A stretch of DNA of 6,072 bases, taken from contig JAMOVZ010000416.1 in NCBI GenBank assembly GCA_027061865.1, positions 1 to 6,072 of the forward strand. The letters are read 5' to 3'. The DNA is from Desulfobacterales bacterium. GTDB taxonomy: Bacteria > Desulfobacterota > DSM-4660 > Desulfatiglandales > Desulfatiglandaceae. How positions within the stretch are numbered: position 1 is the first letter of the stretch; the number at the start of each line of letters is the position of its first letter. The position numbers and the translations under genes were made by a program. Of this stretch, positions 4,854 through 6,072 are shown in pieces. The notes beneath the pieces were generated by a model that saw only the letters and a program-made list of their open reading frames with translations, was not told the DNA's origin and searched no databases.

Positions 4854-6072
4854 TCATCCATAATGCTTTTCTTCGTCCTGGGGCGTGATAGCATCTCGCT
4901 CCACGTCCCTTCCCTCGTCCTTCCTTTTTAAAAGCTCCTTATAATACTCATGCTGGATAAGGAGGTTCATTATCTCATTGGTCCCTGTCCATATCATGGA
5001 CAGGCGGCAATCGCGCAGGAATCTCTCTATGGGATAAATAGTAGTATATCCTATCCCGCCCATAATCTGCATGGCATTGTTAATGGCTGTCCAAGCCGCC
5101 TCTGTGCCTATCTTCTTTGCCTCAGAAACAAGGCGGCGGGCATAGCCCCCTTCCTGCTTGGCCGGCACACGGGTATCCACTAATTTGGCAGCAGTAAAGA
5201 CAAGGGATCTGGCTGCATCAAGCAAGGCCACTGAGTCTGCCACCATGAAGCTGACCGCCTGAAAGCTGTTTATGGTCTTTCCAAATGCCTTTCTTCGAGT
5301 AGAATAGCGTGCTGCCACTTCTATGGCAGCACGACCAAGCCCCACGGCCCCGGCACCGCTTGTGAGCCTCTCAGGGATCATCATACGGTTGAAGACGGCA
5401 TAGGCTCCGTTGAGTTCTCCCACCAGATTTTCCACAGGCACCTTGACATTGCGAAATACAAGCCTCCCGGTACCTCCACCTCTAGTGCCCAAAAGTGAAT
5501 AGATGTTTTGGACCTCCACGCCCATTGAACGCTCAACAATGAAACAGCTCATGGATTCGTGGGGATGGACCTCAGGGGCAGTCTTGGCGTAGACCAAGAA
5601 CCAATCGGAATCCTGGGCGCCCACCACAAAACGCTTCTCACCACTTATGAAAAAGTTGTCTCCCTCCCTTGTGGCAGTGGTTGTGGCCCCGAAGAAGTCT
5701 GACCCCCCTCTGGGTTCGGTCAACGCCTCAGCGCTATATAATTTGCCCTGATTTGTTGGTGAAAGATATTTCTCCTTTTGCTCCTTTGTGCCAAAAAGAT
5801 TCAAGGCCTCGCCAACAATACTGGGCATCACGTAAGCACAGGAGATGGAATTTCCCAACACCCCAACCTCCTCTACGGCAGCCACCTCGGCCACCCAACT
5901 GAGATCCCGTCCTCCATACTCTTTTGGGAAGCGGGGGCCAAGGAGGTTCTTTGCCCCTGCCTTTTCCACTATGGGCCGGCCCGTCTCTATCTTCCCCTCA
6001 TCCATTTCACGGATGAGGCTACTTGGTATGTCATTTCTTACAAACCTGCGCACCTCAAGCCAAAAAGCCTTT
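4854..6072 (-). CDS. Acyl-CoA dehydrogenase, long-chain/isovaleryl-type active site; N-terminus beyond window
   Basis: An FAD-dependent enzyme that makes the alpha-beta double bond in an acyl-CoA and passes electrons to ETF. The frame is open to the right edge. An in-frame GTG at 6053 exists, but upstream codons continue as KAFWLE-VRRFVRNDIP, a normal family N-terminal helix, so the true start is probably outside. Counting from that GTG: N-terminal helical domain to about 105; SAEALTEPRGGSD (107-119) in the middle beta domain, a flavin/substrate motif; ISGEKRFVVGA (136-146); RRKAFGK (253-259); and QIMGGIGYTTIYPIERFLRD (329-348) at the FAD/dimer contact. The medium-chain-type catalytic Glu (YEGT) is replaced: the segment reads IWTGTNEIM (354-362). 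MIPERL (225-230) carries E228 where long-chain and isovaleryl enzymes place their base. The family is certain; the acyl substrate is unknown. Confidence 0.95.
   Translation of the reverse strand, partial: KAFWLEVRRFVRNDIPSSLIREMDEGKIETGRPIVEKAGAKNLLGPRFPKEYGGRDLSWVAEVAAVEEVGVLGNSISCAYVMPSIVGEALNLFGTKEQKEKYLSPTNQGKLYSAEALTEPRGGSDFFGATTTATREGDNFFISGEKRFVVGAQDSDWFLVYAKTAPEVHPHESMSCFIVERSMGVEVQNIYSLLGTRGGGTGRLVFRNVKVPVENLVGELNGAYAVFNRMMIPERLTSGAGAVGLGRAAIEVAARYSTRRKAFGKTINSFQAVSFMVADSVALLDAARSLVFTAAKLVDTRVPAKQEGGYARRLVSEAKKIGTEAAWTAINNAMQIMGGIGYTTIYPIERFLRDCRLSMIWTGTNEIMNLLIQHEYYKELLKRKDEGRDVERDAITPQDEEKHYG

Noticed and set aside
6051..6053. GTG as true start of the acyl-CoA dehydrogenase
   Set aside because: In-frame upstream codons to the window edge read like the normal family N-terminal helix and no good ribosome site precedes the GTG. 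The gene is better treated as cut by the edge.
1..6072. CRISPR array, insertion sequence, tRNA/rRNA or attachment site
   Set aside because: No regularly spaced repeats, transposase or integrase motifs, cloverleaf-like segments or terminal inverted repeats were seen on either strand.

Overview
The window looks like ordinary bacterial chromosome from a Gram-negative organism. It has five protein-coding genes, tight gene packing, roughly half GC, and no sign of phage, transposon, CRISPR or RNA genes. A large AsmA/YhdP-type envelope protein implies a two-membrane cell. The envelope protein, Nudix enzyme and long-chain-type acyl-CoA dehydrogenase together would fit a Desulfobacterota-like (former deltaproteobacterial) anaerobe. 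That placement is a guess from protein style, not a demonstrated assignment.

Layout. (1) Bases 1-3981, minus strand: a three-gene operon read right to left. It starts with a CDP-alcohol phosphatidyltransferase (3307-3981), then a Nudix hydrolase (2855-3310) whose start overlaps the first gene's stop by 4 bases. Last comes a very large AsmA-like protein (start at 2876, 22-base overlap with the Nudix gene) that runs off the left edge after 958 codons. (2) Bases 3982-4201: a 220-base divergent intergenic region. It holds two back-to-back sigma70-type promoters with identical TTGACA -35 boxes 13 bases apart, and a 12-base perfect palindrome in the leader of the lipid operon. (3) Bases 4202-4768, plus strand: a YcaC/ISOC-type cysteine hydrolase of the isochorismatase superfamily. 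(4) Bases 4769-4853: a convergent intergenic gap with one small perfect hairpin. (5) Bases 4854-6072, minus strand: an acyl-CoA dehydrogenase whose N-terminus lies beyond the right edge.

How the genes may work together. The left operon joins a membrane enzyme that makes a phospholipid head group to a periplasmic AsmA-type protein, a family linked to phospholipid movement to the outer membrane. A soluble Nudix enzyme is translationally coupled between them. Its substrate may simply be a housekeeping nucleotide (ADP-ribose type), so a shared lipid pathway is inference. The isochorismatase-like hydrolase and the acyl-CoA dehydrogenase are separate transcription units with no evident link to the operon. 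I did not find a convincing undescribed system. The most useful leads are the lipid-synthesis/AsmA operon, the mirrored divergent promoters, and the relocated catalytic base of the acyl-CoA dehydrogenase.
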